Assembly (NCBI RefSeq): GCF_900094885.1
Contig: NZ_FMBL01000001.1
Location: forward strand, 772,867 to 836,866
DNA: 64,000 nucleotides
DNA from: Bifidobacterium commune
GTDB lineage: Bacteria; Actinomycetota; Actinomycetes; Actinomycetales; Bifidobacteriaceae
Direction: 5' to 3'
The position numbers and the translations under genes were made by a program. Positions 8,838-16,673 of this stretch are shown here, one piece after another (positions within the stretch are counted from its first letter, which is position 1; each line of letters starts with the position of its first letter). The notes beneath the pieces are model-generated. The model searched no databases. It worked only from the letters and a program-made list of their open reading frames with translations, and was not told where the DNA came from.

Positions 8838-9650
8838 TTACAAATGAGGAGAAACCGATTGGACCACATCCACCAAGTCACCGTTGGAAAGAAGCGGGCG
8901 CTGAAACTCACGCCACGGGTCGACCTTTACCGTCCACCGGCCCGTATCGTTGTCATAGACAGGACGAGCGGTCTGCTCATAGCGGATGCGTTCGTCCGTG
9001 CGACCGGTATTGGGATCGCGACGCGAATAGTGCAGGCAAGTGCAATTGGTGATTTTCCAACTGTCGCTGTCAGCACGGCGCAAAAACTCCTCATCCGAAA
9101 GATCTTCGAGCGTGAGCATCAACGAAAGCATGAAATCCCCATGAGTCACCGCGATTACGGACTGGGCTTCCGCTTTTCGATTCAACGAAGTAAGCAGATT
9201 ATGAACGCGATTCTCCGAAACATCGGCAATGGATTCACCGGCCGGTGGACGCCAATACAGCGGGTCGGTTTTCTTGAACAACCAGTTGCGTTCGTAGTTG
9301 TTTCTAAAGACATCCTGCGTCACTGTGCTGATTTCGCCCCACGAACGCTCGCGAAGCACGCGTGTTTCCTCCCATTTGGCTTTGGGCAATGCCATCGTGG
9401 CGGCAGTCTCACGGGTGCGAACGTATGGAGAGACCAAGTAACGATCAAAAAGCTGCTGTTGCTCCACCAGCCAGCGACCGATACAATAGGCCTGCTTGCG
9501 CCCCGTAGCCGTAAGCCTCCACGAACGGTCGGGCACCGTGACATTGTCTTGCTTATACAGAGAATTGTCGCCGTGCTCCCCCGCCTTGACAATGACGTTT
9601 GCCTCCGATTCGCCGTGTCTGATCACATACAAATCCATTGGCATGCCCAT
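8838..9650 (-). CDS. Histidine phosphatase family protein (phosphoglycerate mutase-like)
   Basis: A 270-residue member of the histidine phosphatase superfamily. The catalytic motif is YVIRHGESEAN near residue 8 (phospho-accepting His in RHG). RTRETAATM carries the second arginine motif, and VTHGDFM the second catalytic histidine region. The family includes phosphoglycerate mutases and assorted phosphatases. The 270-residue length and divergent C-terminal half (RRDPNTGRTDERIRYEQT) argue against a housekeeping phosphoglycerate mutase, and the substrate is unknown. The start at 9650 is preceded by GAGG; an in-frame ATG four codons later is the alternative. Two LacI-operator-like palindromes lie in the 290 bases upstream. 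Confidence 0.83.
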   Translation of the reverse strand: MGMPMDLYVIRHGESEANVIVKAGEHGDNSLYKQDNVTVPDRSWRLTATGRKQAYCIGRWLVEQQQLFDRYLVSPYVRTRETAATMALPKAKWEETRVLRERSWGEISTVTQDVFRNNYERNWLFKKTDPLYWRPPAGESIADVSENRVHNLLTSLNRKAEAQSVIAVTHGDFMLSLMLTLEDLSDEEFLRRADSDSWKITNCTCLHYSRRDPNTGRTDERIRYEQTARPVYDNDTGRWTVKVDPWREFQRPLLSNGDLVDVVQSVSPHL

Positions 9651-9803
9651 AAGCCGACCTCGTTCTCCCTACTTCACTCGCCACATTCGTGGCTCTTGAA
9701 TCATTATCGCACAACAATGACTTGTATGGAACGACGAGTGTGGCAATGCGGATCAAAGCAGGTAAGAATGACGACCGGCGAAGCGGCACGACATGACCGA
9801 ACA

Positions 9804-9899
9804 ACGAAGCGCTTTGTCCACATAGGGCAACAAGCCGGCGCAACAAAAACGCCTCCCGTCTCCTGCGTGATACATCGGCAGGAAACAGGAAAGCGCTTT
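9804..9899. promoter_or_regulatory. Two operator-like palindromes upstream of the histidine phosphatase gene
   Basis: ACGAAGCGCTTTGT (9804-9817) and AAAGCGCTTT (9890-9899) share the AAGCGCTT core. Their centres are 84 bases apart, about eight helical turns. The rest of the 290-base gap between hsp20 and the phosphatase gene holds nothing recognised. Confidence 0.35.
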
Positions 9900-9941
9900 A
9901 GCGGTTCTCAAGTCTGTGCGAGCAATGAGTTGAACGAACCA

Positions 9942-10397
9942 TCAGTCTCCAATGGCAATCTGATGCTTGGCTTCGACCTTGGGCTGCGGCTGCACCTTCG
10001 CAATCTCAAGGCTCAGCGTGCCATCTTTGTAACCAGCATGCACATCGGATTCCTTGACCTGATCGCCGACATAGAAGCTGCGGGAGCAGGTACCGGCGTA
10101 GCGCTCGCGACGTAGCCAACGGCCTTCATCGTCCTTTTGATCGTGGTTCTCGTCGCGCTTGGCGGAAACAGTCAGATAGCCGTCATGCAATTCAAGGGAA
10201 ATATCGTCCTTCTTGAAACCGGGCATATCGATAGAAACGTCATAAGCACTGGCAGTCTCACGCACATCGGTCTTCATCATGTTGGATGAAACAATCGGGC
10301 TGCTCATGCGGCTGCCCGAATCGCCCCAACCTGCGAAGAACGGATCATCGAACATATCAGAGAACGCATCATGCATCAAAGCAGGAAACATAGCCAT
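9942..10397 (-). CDS. hsp20: Small heat-shock protein, Hsp20/alpha-crystallin family
   Basis: A 151-residue small heat-shock protein. These ATP-independent holdases form oligomers and keep unfolding proteins soluble. The alpha-crystallin domain covers about residues 45-140. It has the core strand ASAYDVSIDMPGFKKDDISLEL, the stretch GYLTVSAKRDEN, and the GTLSLEI element near the end, the bifidobacterial form of the conserved GxLxI/V motif. The N-terminus (MAMFPALMHDAFSDMF) is typical. The ATG at 10397 is preceded by AGGAG 8 bases upstream, so the 86 codons of open frame further upstream are not used. A HAIR-type inverted repeat about 170 bases upstream suggests control by the heat-shock repressor HspR. 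Confidence 0.92.
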   Translation of the reverse strand: MAMFPALMHDAFSDMFDDPFFAGWGDSGSRMSSPIVSSNMMKTDVRETASAYDVSIDMPGFKKDDISLELHDGYLTVSAKRDENHDQKDDEGRWLRRERYAGTCSRSFYVGDQVKESDVHAGYKDGTLSLEIAKVQPQPKVEAKHQIAIGD

Positions 10398-10560
10398 AAT
10401 CAATACTCCTCGTAATGAGGCAAGCCGTGACGTCCTCGGCTGACGGGTTAACCGGCCGGGCGGCGACAAGCTCCGGAACCTCTCGGCTCCAAGTCCTTTT
10501 CTTGTCACTTTGCTCAACCGGTATTCCCGCTTCGGCTTCCCGAATTTAACCCGTAGTGAA

Positions 10561-10591
10561 CAAAACTTGACCCAATGAGACTCAAGTTTTG
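10561..10591. promoter_or_regulatory. HAIR element (HspR operator) upstream of hsp20
   Basis: CTTGACC-N7-ACTCAAG at 10566-10586 matches the HspR-associated inverted repeat (CTTGAGT-N7-ACTCAAG) in 12 of 14 arm positions. The symmetry extends to CAAAACTTGA and TCAAGTTTTG. The remaining bases between hsp20 and this site hold only leader sequence. Confidence 0.65.
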
Positions 10592-10708
10592 GAATACATC
10601 TAATTGCATATCGGATCAATATGCCCCAACAAAGACAACAACGATCAATCTTCAACCGACCTAGACGAAAATTCCTCTAACGTTACCTATGCTTATCGTC
10701 CGAAAGCT

Positions 10709-11100
10709 TTACTCGCCTTCGTAAAGGTAGTCATAACGTCTTTGGGCCCGCAATTCATGAACCAGCCCCATCTTGTTCTGACGATTGAACCCCACAGCGG
10801 GAACATCGTCGAAATCTTAGGGCCTCTCACACCAACATCGTAAGCCACGCATGTCCAAAATAGGGTGATGGAAGGCCGTCTTTCTCTTCCACGGGCGTGA
10901 GTGAATTGGTGATCTTCCAAGTCAAGACGATTCGACGCTCAATCGCATCATCTATCCTACGATGAATCCTGTTGCGGTTTTCATAGATGCGACCATCGGT
11001 TTCCCCGTAGACGCAATCGGACGCAAATACCGCATCGGGCTTGTCGAAACCTCGCGTCATCCACACATTGAAGTACTGGGTAACGGCACACTCACGCTCC
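10709..11100 (-). pseudogene. Frameshifted SnoaL/NTF2-like protein
   Basis: Two minus-strand frames together read as one NTF2-like protein. The first part runs AVTQYFNVWMTRGFDKPDAVF, then ASDCVYGETDGRIYENRNRI, then HRRIDDAIERRIVLTWKIT. The second part, in another frame, ends FDDVPAVGFNRQNKMGLVHE followed by LRAQRRYDYLYEGE-stop (stop at 10711-10709). This matches the family layout of N-terminal helices, a W-x-[IV]-x strand and a final F-D-x-V-x-x-[IV]-x-F-x-x-x-x-K-[IM] strand pair. The frame is lost around 10830, after HAWLTMLV-stop. No start codon with a ribosome site is left upstream, and a TGA interrupts the frame near 11107. Such proteins are small-molecule-binding folds of varied function. 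Confidence 0.6.
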
Positions 11101-11225
11101 CGTGTTCACGGAATTGATAACGTCACTGTTGCCACAGCATTGTTACACCTTAGGCGAATGGCCGTCGGGATTGCCTCTCGACATTCAAGAAGACGTGAAC
11201 GAAAACCTAGCGGCAGGCTATGGAT

Positions 11226-11582
11226 TCATTCAATCTGCCGCACCAGATAATCGCGCAGTACAATCGCGTGATTATGCTCCTGATCCTTGGCGCCGTAAAG
11301 CAATGTGATCTTGGGATGCTCACGGCACATATTGGTCAGAGCTTCAACGGCTTCAACATTGGCATCCAATTCATCACGGTACCGTTCGGCGAATTCCTCG
11401 AATTTGGACGGGTCATGACCGAACCACTTGCGCAACGGTGTCGAAGGTGCAATGTCTTTGAGCCATAAATCTACTTTGCCGTCCGATTTGGCAACACCAC
11501 GCGGCCACAGCCTGTCAACCAGAACACGATATCCATCCCTGCCTTCAACCCCTTCATACACCCGTTTCAACGCAACCGTCAT
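11226..11582 (-). CDS. DUF488 family protein
   Basis: A 118-residue DUF488 protein. The family signature RVLVDRLWPRGV lies near residue 20, followed by WLKDIAPSTPLRKWFGHDP and the C-terminal LLYGAKDQEHNHAIVLRDYL. The biochemical function of the family is not established. The ATG at 11582 is preceded by AAGGAG with a 7-base gap. It is a single gene with the NTF2-like pseudogene immediately downstream. Confidence 0.88.
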   Translation of the reverse strand: MTVALKRVYEGVEGRDGYRVLVDRLWPRGVAKSDGKVDLWLKDIAPSTPLRKWFGHDPSKFEEFAERYRDELDANVEAVEALTNMCREHPKITLLYGAKDQEHNHAIVLRDYLVRQIE

Positions 11583-11748
11583 AGCTCCGCTCCTTGTCGT
11601 CTGTTTTCACACCATAAGACCACAATACGGCAAAAACCGATGGAAACGATGACAGGACGAAAATACGACTGTTAGAGCAAAAGCACCATCACACACAAGG
11701 TATGGCATGGCGCTTCCTGCTGTTTTACATTTGTTCAGGCGATGAGGC

Positions 11749-12084
11749 TCAGACAAGTACCTCGTCGATGAGGTTGTCCCCATCATAAAAGACGACCGTC
11801 TTACGCTTAGCCACTCCGGCTGTAATCACACGGGCGATGACCGCAGCCACGTTACCGTGCGAGGTGACACGCTGCTCGGGAGTCACCGGCTCGCCACTGT
11901 CGACGTTCGCATGTTCCATATCGAACACCACCGGGTTCGCGCCGGCCTCGCGTACATCATCGGCCTGTGAAGGGTTACGGATAACCGCATCAATCGCGAA
12001 CCCCGCTTTCTTCAACTTCGATTCGGTAAGCAAAGCAACCTTGCCGTGCCCACCCAGAATTACCACTCGTTGTCCATCAGCCAT
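11749..12084 (-). pseudogene. NAD(P)-binding NmrA/SDR-like protein with internal deletion
   Basis: A 111-residue open frame. The N-terminal half (VVILGGHGKVALLTESKLKK) is a Rossmann start with GGHGKVA, followed by IRNPSQADDVREAGANPVVF, as in atypical NAD(P)H-binding SDR proteins of 200-220 residues. The sequence then jumps from FDMEHANVDSGEP straight to a C-terminal segment (RVTSHGNVAAVIARVI, then KTVVFYDGDNLIDEVLV). That segment normally follows about 100 further residues containing the rest of the fold. The frame is kept, so this looks like an in-frame internal deletion. It is unlikely to be a working reductase, though a small protein could still be made. Start at 12084 has GAGG upstream; an extended -10 (TGGGATAAT) lies near 12140. 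Confidence 0.65.
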
Positions 12085-12141
12085 ATCGGCCTCTTCACAT
12101 TTCAAACCCCATAACCTCGTTCGACAGGGGATGCCTCCCAT

Positions 12142-12348
12142 TATCCCATCCGAAACGTCTTCGCCGTTGAATCAATGTGTTAATTGCGTCACCAACAACC
12201 AGCCTGTTGATAACGCACCAGAAAACCGCACCAACACTAAACATGACTGCACCCGCTCAGCCTCATACGCTTGTAACACTAGCCACAAAACCTGCCTGCC
12301 GCCACGTCCTCGAGAGTCACAATAAAAAACAACAACCACAGGACGAGG
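12142..12348. other. Intergenic region
   Basis: About 200 bases between two minus-strand genes. Apart from a possible extended -10 element for the downstream gene at 12140-12148, nothing was recognised. Confidence 0.3.
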
Positions 12349-12951
12349 CTAGATGACCTGCTGCTCGTCACCCTCCACTTCCAGCGCCTGCCCATCATTG
12401 AGCAGAAGGAGCGGATAGTCGTCACCGTACTTTTCGATGGTCTGCGAAATGATGTCAGCGGAATACGGCCCGGTACCTTGTGCATGCGGCACGATGTACT
12501 TGTCGATAAGCCCGAGCGCGGTGTAGTCATGAAGATCGGGGGCGAGATCCGGAGAATCCATCACACTGATGGGGTCTATACTCGGGCCAGTGACAACCGA
12601 GCCGGCGGACGAACTGACATACGGCATTCCTGCGCACACCTTGTCGACGATCAGCCGATCGGCTCCGGACGTTTTCAGCGCGTTGAGCAAGTCAAAGGTT
12701 TCACCGCTGGCCATATAGATGCTGTCCGCATGATCCAGAACGTCGACAATCTGCTCCTTGGGTGTCGTCGCAAGCATGAGATCAACCATCTCGAAACCAC
12801 ATTCTTCGACCTGCCGATGCTCCGATTGCGCATGTTCACGGAGTTTCGGACTTTCCAAAAGGATACGCGCCGCATCCTGGATATAGACGACTCTACCGGT
12901 CAGCACTTCACGCATCTTCGGATGAAGCATGGAAGTCAATAGCAGATGCAT
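12349..12951 (-). CDS. Peptidase E-like protein (S51 family / type 1 glutamine amidotransferase-like)
   Basis: A 200-residue protein with the fold of dipeptidase E (alpha-aspartyl dipeptidase). The nucleophile elbow is SSSAGSVVTGPSI around residue 112, matching G/S-x-S-A-G. A preceding strand-loop (ADSIYMASGETFDLLNAL) matches the conserved GGGNTxxLL region of the family, though the glycines are replaced by ASGET. That substitution makes the peptidase activity uncertain. The C-terminal part (GLIDKYIVPHAQG) carries the usual histidine. The ATG at 12951 follows AAGGAG with a 7-base gap. It is a single gene; a second family member lies at 16671-17306. Confidence 0.78.
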   Translation of the reverse strand: MHLLLTSMLHPKMREVLTGRVVYIQDAARILLESPKLREHAQSEHRQVEECGFEMVDLMLATTPKEQIVDVLDHADSIYMASGETFDLLNALKTSGADRLIVDKVCAGMPYVSSSAGSVVTGPSIDPISVMDSPDLAPDLHDYTALGLIDKYIVPHAQGTGPYSADIISQTIEKYGDDYPLLLLNDGQALEVEGDEQQVI

Positions 12952-12994
12952 AACAACACTCCTTATGTATAGATTCAACGGACCTTGCAACAAC

Positions 12995-13262
12995 GCAACA
13001 AACCGAGCTGAAAAGAAGCTGCGGTTCCATCCTATACGCGTATCACACTCGGTTCAACACCCTACCCACATGCCGATTGCCCACCAGATCCGGACGCGCA
13101 TAACGGTACAACATCGCTTCAAAACCACTATGAATCGTATGAAACCACTCCTCGTGTATTCAAGATGCCTGATATCAACGAATGTCTTTGATAAGTTTGC
13201 GCAATTCGCCGAATTTGGCTTCCGCGAAAACACGGCGGGCGTGCTATGAGGAGATGGTTATA
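12995..13262 (-). other. Gene-free stretch with possible coding debris
   Basis: One minus-strand frame reads HARRVFAEAKFGELRKLIKD IR-stop, then after another stop IHEEWFHTIHSGFEAMLYRY followed by ARPDLVGNRHVGRVLNRV-stop. This has protein-like composition but was not matched to a family. It may be the remains of a decayed gene or may be chance. No RNA gene is seen. Confidence 0.25.
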
Positions 13263-13274
13263 ATACGGAACCCC

Positions 13275-13517
13275 TCAACCCATCAAGAAATCAAGGATGT
13301 TCATGCCGGCACTGGTCTCAGCACGATACAGCTCGGTATAGCCGCATTGCGTGCAGCTGATGGTGATGAACTTCTTGTTCTGCACATTGAAAAGCTTCGC
13401 GAACTCACCACCGGTCGCCTGGAATTGGTCGGAAGTATAATGCTGGCAACCGCACTTGTCACATACGTACTGTTTCTGCTGCAACATCAAGCCCTTCTCT
13501 TCATCAGAAAACGACAT
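13275..13517 (-). CDS. Zinc-ribbon nucleic-acid-binding-like protein
   Basis: An 80-residue protein with two CxxC knuckles: CDKCGC near residues 19-24 and CTQCGY near residues 55-60. It resembles small zinc-ribbon proteins annotated as predicted nucleic-acid-binding (PF09855 type). The region between the knuckles (YTSDQFQATGGEFAKLFNVQ) is typical of that family. The function is unknown. No clear Shine-Dalgarno precedes the ATG at 13517. It lies downstream of ychF, but the ychF terminator separates them, so it probably has its own promoter. Confidence 0.75.
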   Translation of the reverse strand: MSFSDEEKGLMLQQKQYVCDKCGCQHYTSDQFQATGGEFAKLFNVQNKKFITISCTQCGYTELYRAETSAGMNILDFLMG

Positions 13518-13543
13518 CTACATCATCATTCAACCATCAAGGC

Positions 13544-13579
13544 AAAAAAACGGCCCGATGTTGATTCAATATCGAGCCG
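13544..13579 (-). terminator. Terminator of ychF
   Basis: On the minus strand CGGCTCGAT pairs with ATCGGGCCG (plus-strand 13551-13559 and 13571-13579, one wobble) and is followed by seven T residues (13550-13544). Confidence 0.8.
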
Positions 13580-13608
13580 CTCCTATCTAGTGTCGGCGGA
13601 AAACAAGG

Positions 13609-14703
13609 TCAGACGTTGAACTTGAATTCTACGATGTCACCGTCCTGCATCACATAGTCACGGCCTTCCTGGCGCAACTTGCCGGCTTCCTTGATCTCAT
13701 TCATGCTGCCCTTGGCGGCGACGAAATCATCGTATGAGACGATGTCGGCCTTGATGAAGCCACGCTCGAAATCACTGTGAATGGCACCGGCGGCCTGCGG
13801 CGCAGTCCAGCCCTGATGGATCTGCCAGGCACGCACTTCCTTGACACCGGCGGTCAGGAAGGTCTGCAGACCCAGCACATCGAAGCCGACGCGCGCCAGC
13901 TGGTCAAGACCAGATTCCTTCAGACCCGCCTCGGCAAGCATCTCGCGGGCATCATCCTCATCCAGCTCGGTGAGATCGGATTCGAACTGAGCGTTGAGGA
14001 AAATAGCCTGCGCCGGGGCAACGGAATCGGCGAGCTGCTTCTGGAAGTCCTTGTCGTCAAGCTCGGTGTCATCGACGTTGAACACGTAGATGAACGGCTT
14101 GGCGGTAAGCAGATGCAGATCGTAAATGTCGGCTTTGTCGATCTTACCGGCCGCTGCCGCATGATCGATCGTTTCGCCATCCTCAAGAATGGTTTTCGCA
14201 TTGTTGACCGCATCGACATATTCCTGCGTGACCTTCTTGCCCCGCAGCTCCTTCTCGAGCTTCGGCAGCGCATTCTCAATGGTCTGCAGGTCGGCGAGCA
14301 TAAGCTCGGTGTTGATCGTCTCGATGTCATCGGAAGGACCGACCTTGCCATTGACATGAACGATATCGTCATCCTTAAAGGCGCGGACAACTTCACAAAT
14401 CGCATCGGCTTCGCGAATATTGGCAAGGAACTTGTTGCCCAGACCTTCACCCTCGGACGCTCCCTTGACGATACCTGCTATATCAACAAAAGTTACGGTG
14501 GCCGGCACAACCTTTTCGGTGTGCACCAAGTCCGCCAACACGGCAAGGCGGTCGTCAGGAAGGGGCACGATGCCGGTATTAGGCTCGATGGTGGCGAACG
14601 GATAGTTCTCCGCGAGCACGTTGTTGCGGGTCAAAGCATTGAACATGGTCGACTTGCCGACATTGGGCAAACCGACAATTCCGATAGTTAAAGACATAGC
14701 CAC
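13609..14703 (-). CDS. ychF: Redox-regulated ATPase YchF (Obg/OLA1 family)
   Basis: A 364-residue translation-associated P-loop NTPase of the Obg family. YchF binds ribosomes and hydrolyses ATP rather than GTP. The G1 loop is GLPNVGKSTMF near residue 10. The G3 region is VDIAGIVKGASEGEGLGNKF. A coiled-coil helical domain follows at about residues 135-200. The C-terminal TGS-like domain (LRQEGRDYVMQDGDIVEFKF) ends the protein. Length and motif order are normal. It is divergent from the lysine permease and its riboswitch. It has its own terminator. Confidence 0.96.
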   Translation of the reverse strand: MAMSLTIGIVGLPNVGKSTMFNALTRNNVLAENYPFATIEPNTGIVPLPDDRLAVLADLVHTEKVVPATVTFVDIAGIVKGASEGEGLGNKFLANIREADAICEVVRAFKDDDIVHVNGKVGPSDDIETINTELMLADLQTIENALPKLEKELRGKKVTQEYVDAVNNAKTILEDGETIDHAAAAGKIDKADIYDLHLLTAKPFIYVFNVDDTELDDKDFQKQLADSVAPAQAIFLNAQFESDLTELDEDDAREMLAEAGLKESGLDQLARVGFDVLGLQTFLTAGVKEVRAWQIHQGWTAPQAAGAIHSDFERGFIKADIVSYDDFVAAKGSMNEIKEAGKLRQEGRDYVMQDGDIVEFKFNV

Positions 14704-14788
14704 AAGTCTACCGTCAAACCGGACGAAACGTTAAGACCTACCAAACAAAAAAATTGTCCCGAAAAGGTCCTATTGTTTCGCATATTGA

Positions 14789-14966
14789 TTATTCGTAGAA
14801 GAGGTCGCTGAACCTATCAGTAACCGTCGCGAGGCGAGATTGCGTCCATGACCGACGGCGAAAGGAGGTTTGGCCGAAATTCCTGAAGTCATTCTGCCTC
14901 AGGGGTTGGGCCCGGATCCAATAGATCCGGGACTGTCACGGGAAACCGTGGAGAGCTGTCGATGAA
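14789..14966 (+). promoter_or_regulatory. Lysine riboswitch (L-box)
   Basis: The stretch carries the conserved core of the lysine riboswitch in order. AGAGGTCGC (14799-14807) and ATCAGTAAC make the 5' part with its loop-E-like region. GGCGAAAGG and GGCCGAAA follow near 14870. Then come GGTTGGGC, GGGACTGTCA, a GGGAAACC-type hairpin loop and TGGAGAGCT, which closes the five-way junction. The outer stem pairs TTCGT with the ATGAA that follows. It lies in the leader of an amino acid permease, so it should turn the permease down when lysine is plentiful. Confidence 0.87.
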
Positions 14967-15048
14967 TGAGCTTGGTGGACTTCTCGCGATGATGCGTGAC
15001 CCTGCCGGCTCCACAAATCATGGCGAGCTCGCCCGATCATCGAACTTC

Positions 15049-15067
15049 TTCCTCATCAAGGGAGGAA
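15049..15067 (+). promoter_or_regulatory. Shine-Dalgarno-sequestering hairpin
   Basis: TTCCTC (15049-15054) is perfectly complementary to GAGGAA (15062-15067), which is the ribosome-binding site of the permease starting at 15071. This suggests that the riboswitch acts on translation start. Confidence 0.55.
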
Positions 15068-15070
15068 CCC

Positions 15071-16621
15071 ATGTCGGTGCAAACCGGCCATACAGGCAAA
15101 AACCAGAACAACAACATCGCGAGCACGCCTGGTAAGAAAACGGCGACACAACACAGTCCGTCTCAATCTGGCGGCGTGCAGCGCAACCTCAAAACACGTC
15201 ACGTCTCGATGATCGCCCTCGGCGGATGCATCGGCACCGGCCTGTTCATGACCTCAGGATCAACCATAGCCAAGGCAGGCCCAGGCGGCGGGCTCGTGGC
15301 CTATATCGCCATGGGCATCATGGTCTACTTCCTGATGACAAGTCTTGGTGAATTGGCCACCAACCAACCGGTTTCGGGCTCCTTCGCCACATATAACGCC
15401 AAATACGTTGACCCTGCCCTAGGATTTGCAATGGGTTGGAATTATTGGTTCAACTGGGCCATCACCGTTGCGGTCGACATCTCCACGGCCGCGCTCCTCA
15501 TCCAATACTGGCTACCTGACACTCCTGGGTGGGTCTGGAGCTTGGTCGTTTTGGGAATCATATTTCTCATCAATGCACTGACCGTGTCGGCGTTCGGCGA
15601 AACCGAATATTGGCTCTCCCTCATCAAGGTCATTACAGTTATCGTCTTCCTCGTTCTCGGATTCGCGATGATCGTCGGCATCATGTATCACCCTGCGATT
15701 GGTCTGGGCAACTTCACCTACAAGGATGCTCCCTTTGTCGGCGGATTTCCTGCCATTCTGAACGTATTTCTCATCGCCGGATTCTCGTTCCAGGGAACCG
15801 AGCTGATCGGCGTGACCGCGGGTGAATCCGAAGATCCCGAACATGCGGTGCCCAAAGCCATCCACAGCGTATTCTGGCGTCTGCTCATCTTCTATATGCT
15901 GTCGATTTTCGTCATCGCGGCCATTATCCCCTACACCAGCCCGAATCTGCTGTCGGCAGCAGACGGCAACATCGCCATGTCGCCGTTTACTTTGGTATTC
16001 CGCCGAGCTGGGCTCGCAGCGGCGGCAAGCGTGATGAACGCCATCGTCTTGACCGCAGTGCTCTCCTCCGCAAACTCAGGCATGTACGCATCGACACGGA
16101 TGCTGTATTCGCTGGCCGAAGAAGGGTATGCGCCAAAGTACTTCGCTCGCACCACCAAACATGGCATTCCGTTGGCCTCCCTACTGGTCACCACAATCAT
16201 CTCGTTGGCGACCTTCGGCTCCTCGATCTTTGGCGAGAAAATATACATGTGGCTTGTCGCAGCCTCGGGTCTGACCGGGTTCATTGCTTGGGTTGGCATC
16301 GCCATCAGCCACTTCCGTTTCCGTCGCGCGTTCATCAGGCAAGGTCACAAGCTTTCCGAGCTCAAGTACCATGCCAAGCTTTTCCCGCTCGGCCCAATCA
16401 TTGCTCTCATCCTGTGCATCATTGTGATCGGCGGTCAAAATATCGACGCCTTCATCAATTGGGATTGGCAGCAGATCGGCATCACCTACATCGGTCTGCC
16501 TCTGGTGCTCATCCTGTATTTCGGATACAAAATCAAGAACCACACTCACATCATCCCCTTGGATGAAGTGGATGTCTCCCCCTCAAAAATTGCAACCGAC
16601 GACAATACTGCGTCGGCATAA
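15071..16621 (+). CDS. lysP: Amino acid permease of the APC family, probably lysine-specific
   Basis: A 516-residue APC-family permease with about 12 hydrophobic helices after a hydrophilic N-terminus of about 45 residues. The first helix carries the family motif IALGGCIGTGLFMTSG, and the substrate-binding loop PVSGSFATYNAKYVDPALGF is typical. SFQGTELIGVTAGESEDP is the conserved helix 6 region. The LysP/lysine-permease branch is suggested by these motifs and strongly supported by the lysine riboswitch upstream. The ATG at 15071 follows GGGAGGA with a 4-base gap; the 25 codons upstream overlap the leader and are rejected. It is a single gene ending at a large hairpin. Confidence 0.88.
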   Translation: MSVQTGHTGKNQNNNIASTPGKKTATQHSPSQSGGVQRNLKTRHVSMIALGGCIGTGLFMTSGSTIAKAGPGGGLVAYIAMGIMVYFLMTSLGELATNQPVSGSFATYNAKYVDPALGFAMGWNYWFNWAITVAVDISTAALLIQYWLPDTPGWVWSLVVLGIIFLINALTVSAFGETEYWLSLIKVITVIVFLVLGFAMIVGIMYHPAIGLGNFTYKDAPFVGGFPAILNVFLIAGFSFQGTELIGVTAGESEDPEHAVPKAIHSVFWRLLIFYMLSIFVIAAIIPYTSPNLLSAADGNIAMSPFTLVFRRAGLAAAASVMNAIVLTAVLSSANSGMYASTRMLYSLAEEGYAPKYFARTTKHGIPLASLLVTTIISLATFGSSIFGEKIYMWLVAASGLTGFIAWVGIAISHFRFRRAFIRQGHKLSELKYHAKLFPLGPIIALILCIIVIGGQNIDAFINWDWQQIGITYIGLPLVLILYFGYKIKNHTHIIPLDEVDVSPSKIATDDNTASA

Positions 16622-16633
16622 ACAGAGCGAAGC

Positions 16634-16673
16634 TGAAGCTGGGTTGTCTGGATACGGATGCCACCCAGCTTCA
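16634..16673. terminator. Hairpin between convergent genes
   Basis: TGAAGCTGGGT (16634-16644) pairs perfectly with ACCCAGCTTCA (16663-16673). The right arm overlaps the stop codon of the converging S51-like gene. No T run is seen. Confidence 0.55.

Noticed and set aside
8793-10115. 440-codon open frame on the plus strand
   Set aside because: It runs antisense across the histidine phosphatase and the end of hsp20; the minus-strand genes have clear motifs and the plus reading has none.
11084-11308. Plus-strand reading ending GYGFIQSAAPDN opposite DUF488
   Set aside because: It overlaps the well-supported DUF488 gene and matches no family.
13777-14691. 304-codon open frame on the plus strand
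   Set aside because: Antisense shadow of ychF, explained by codon bias of the real gene.
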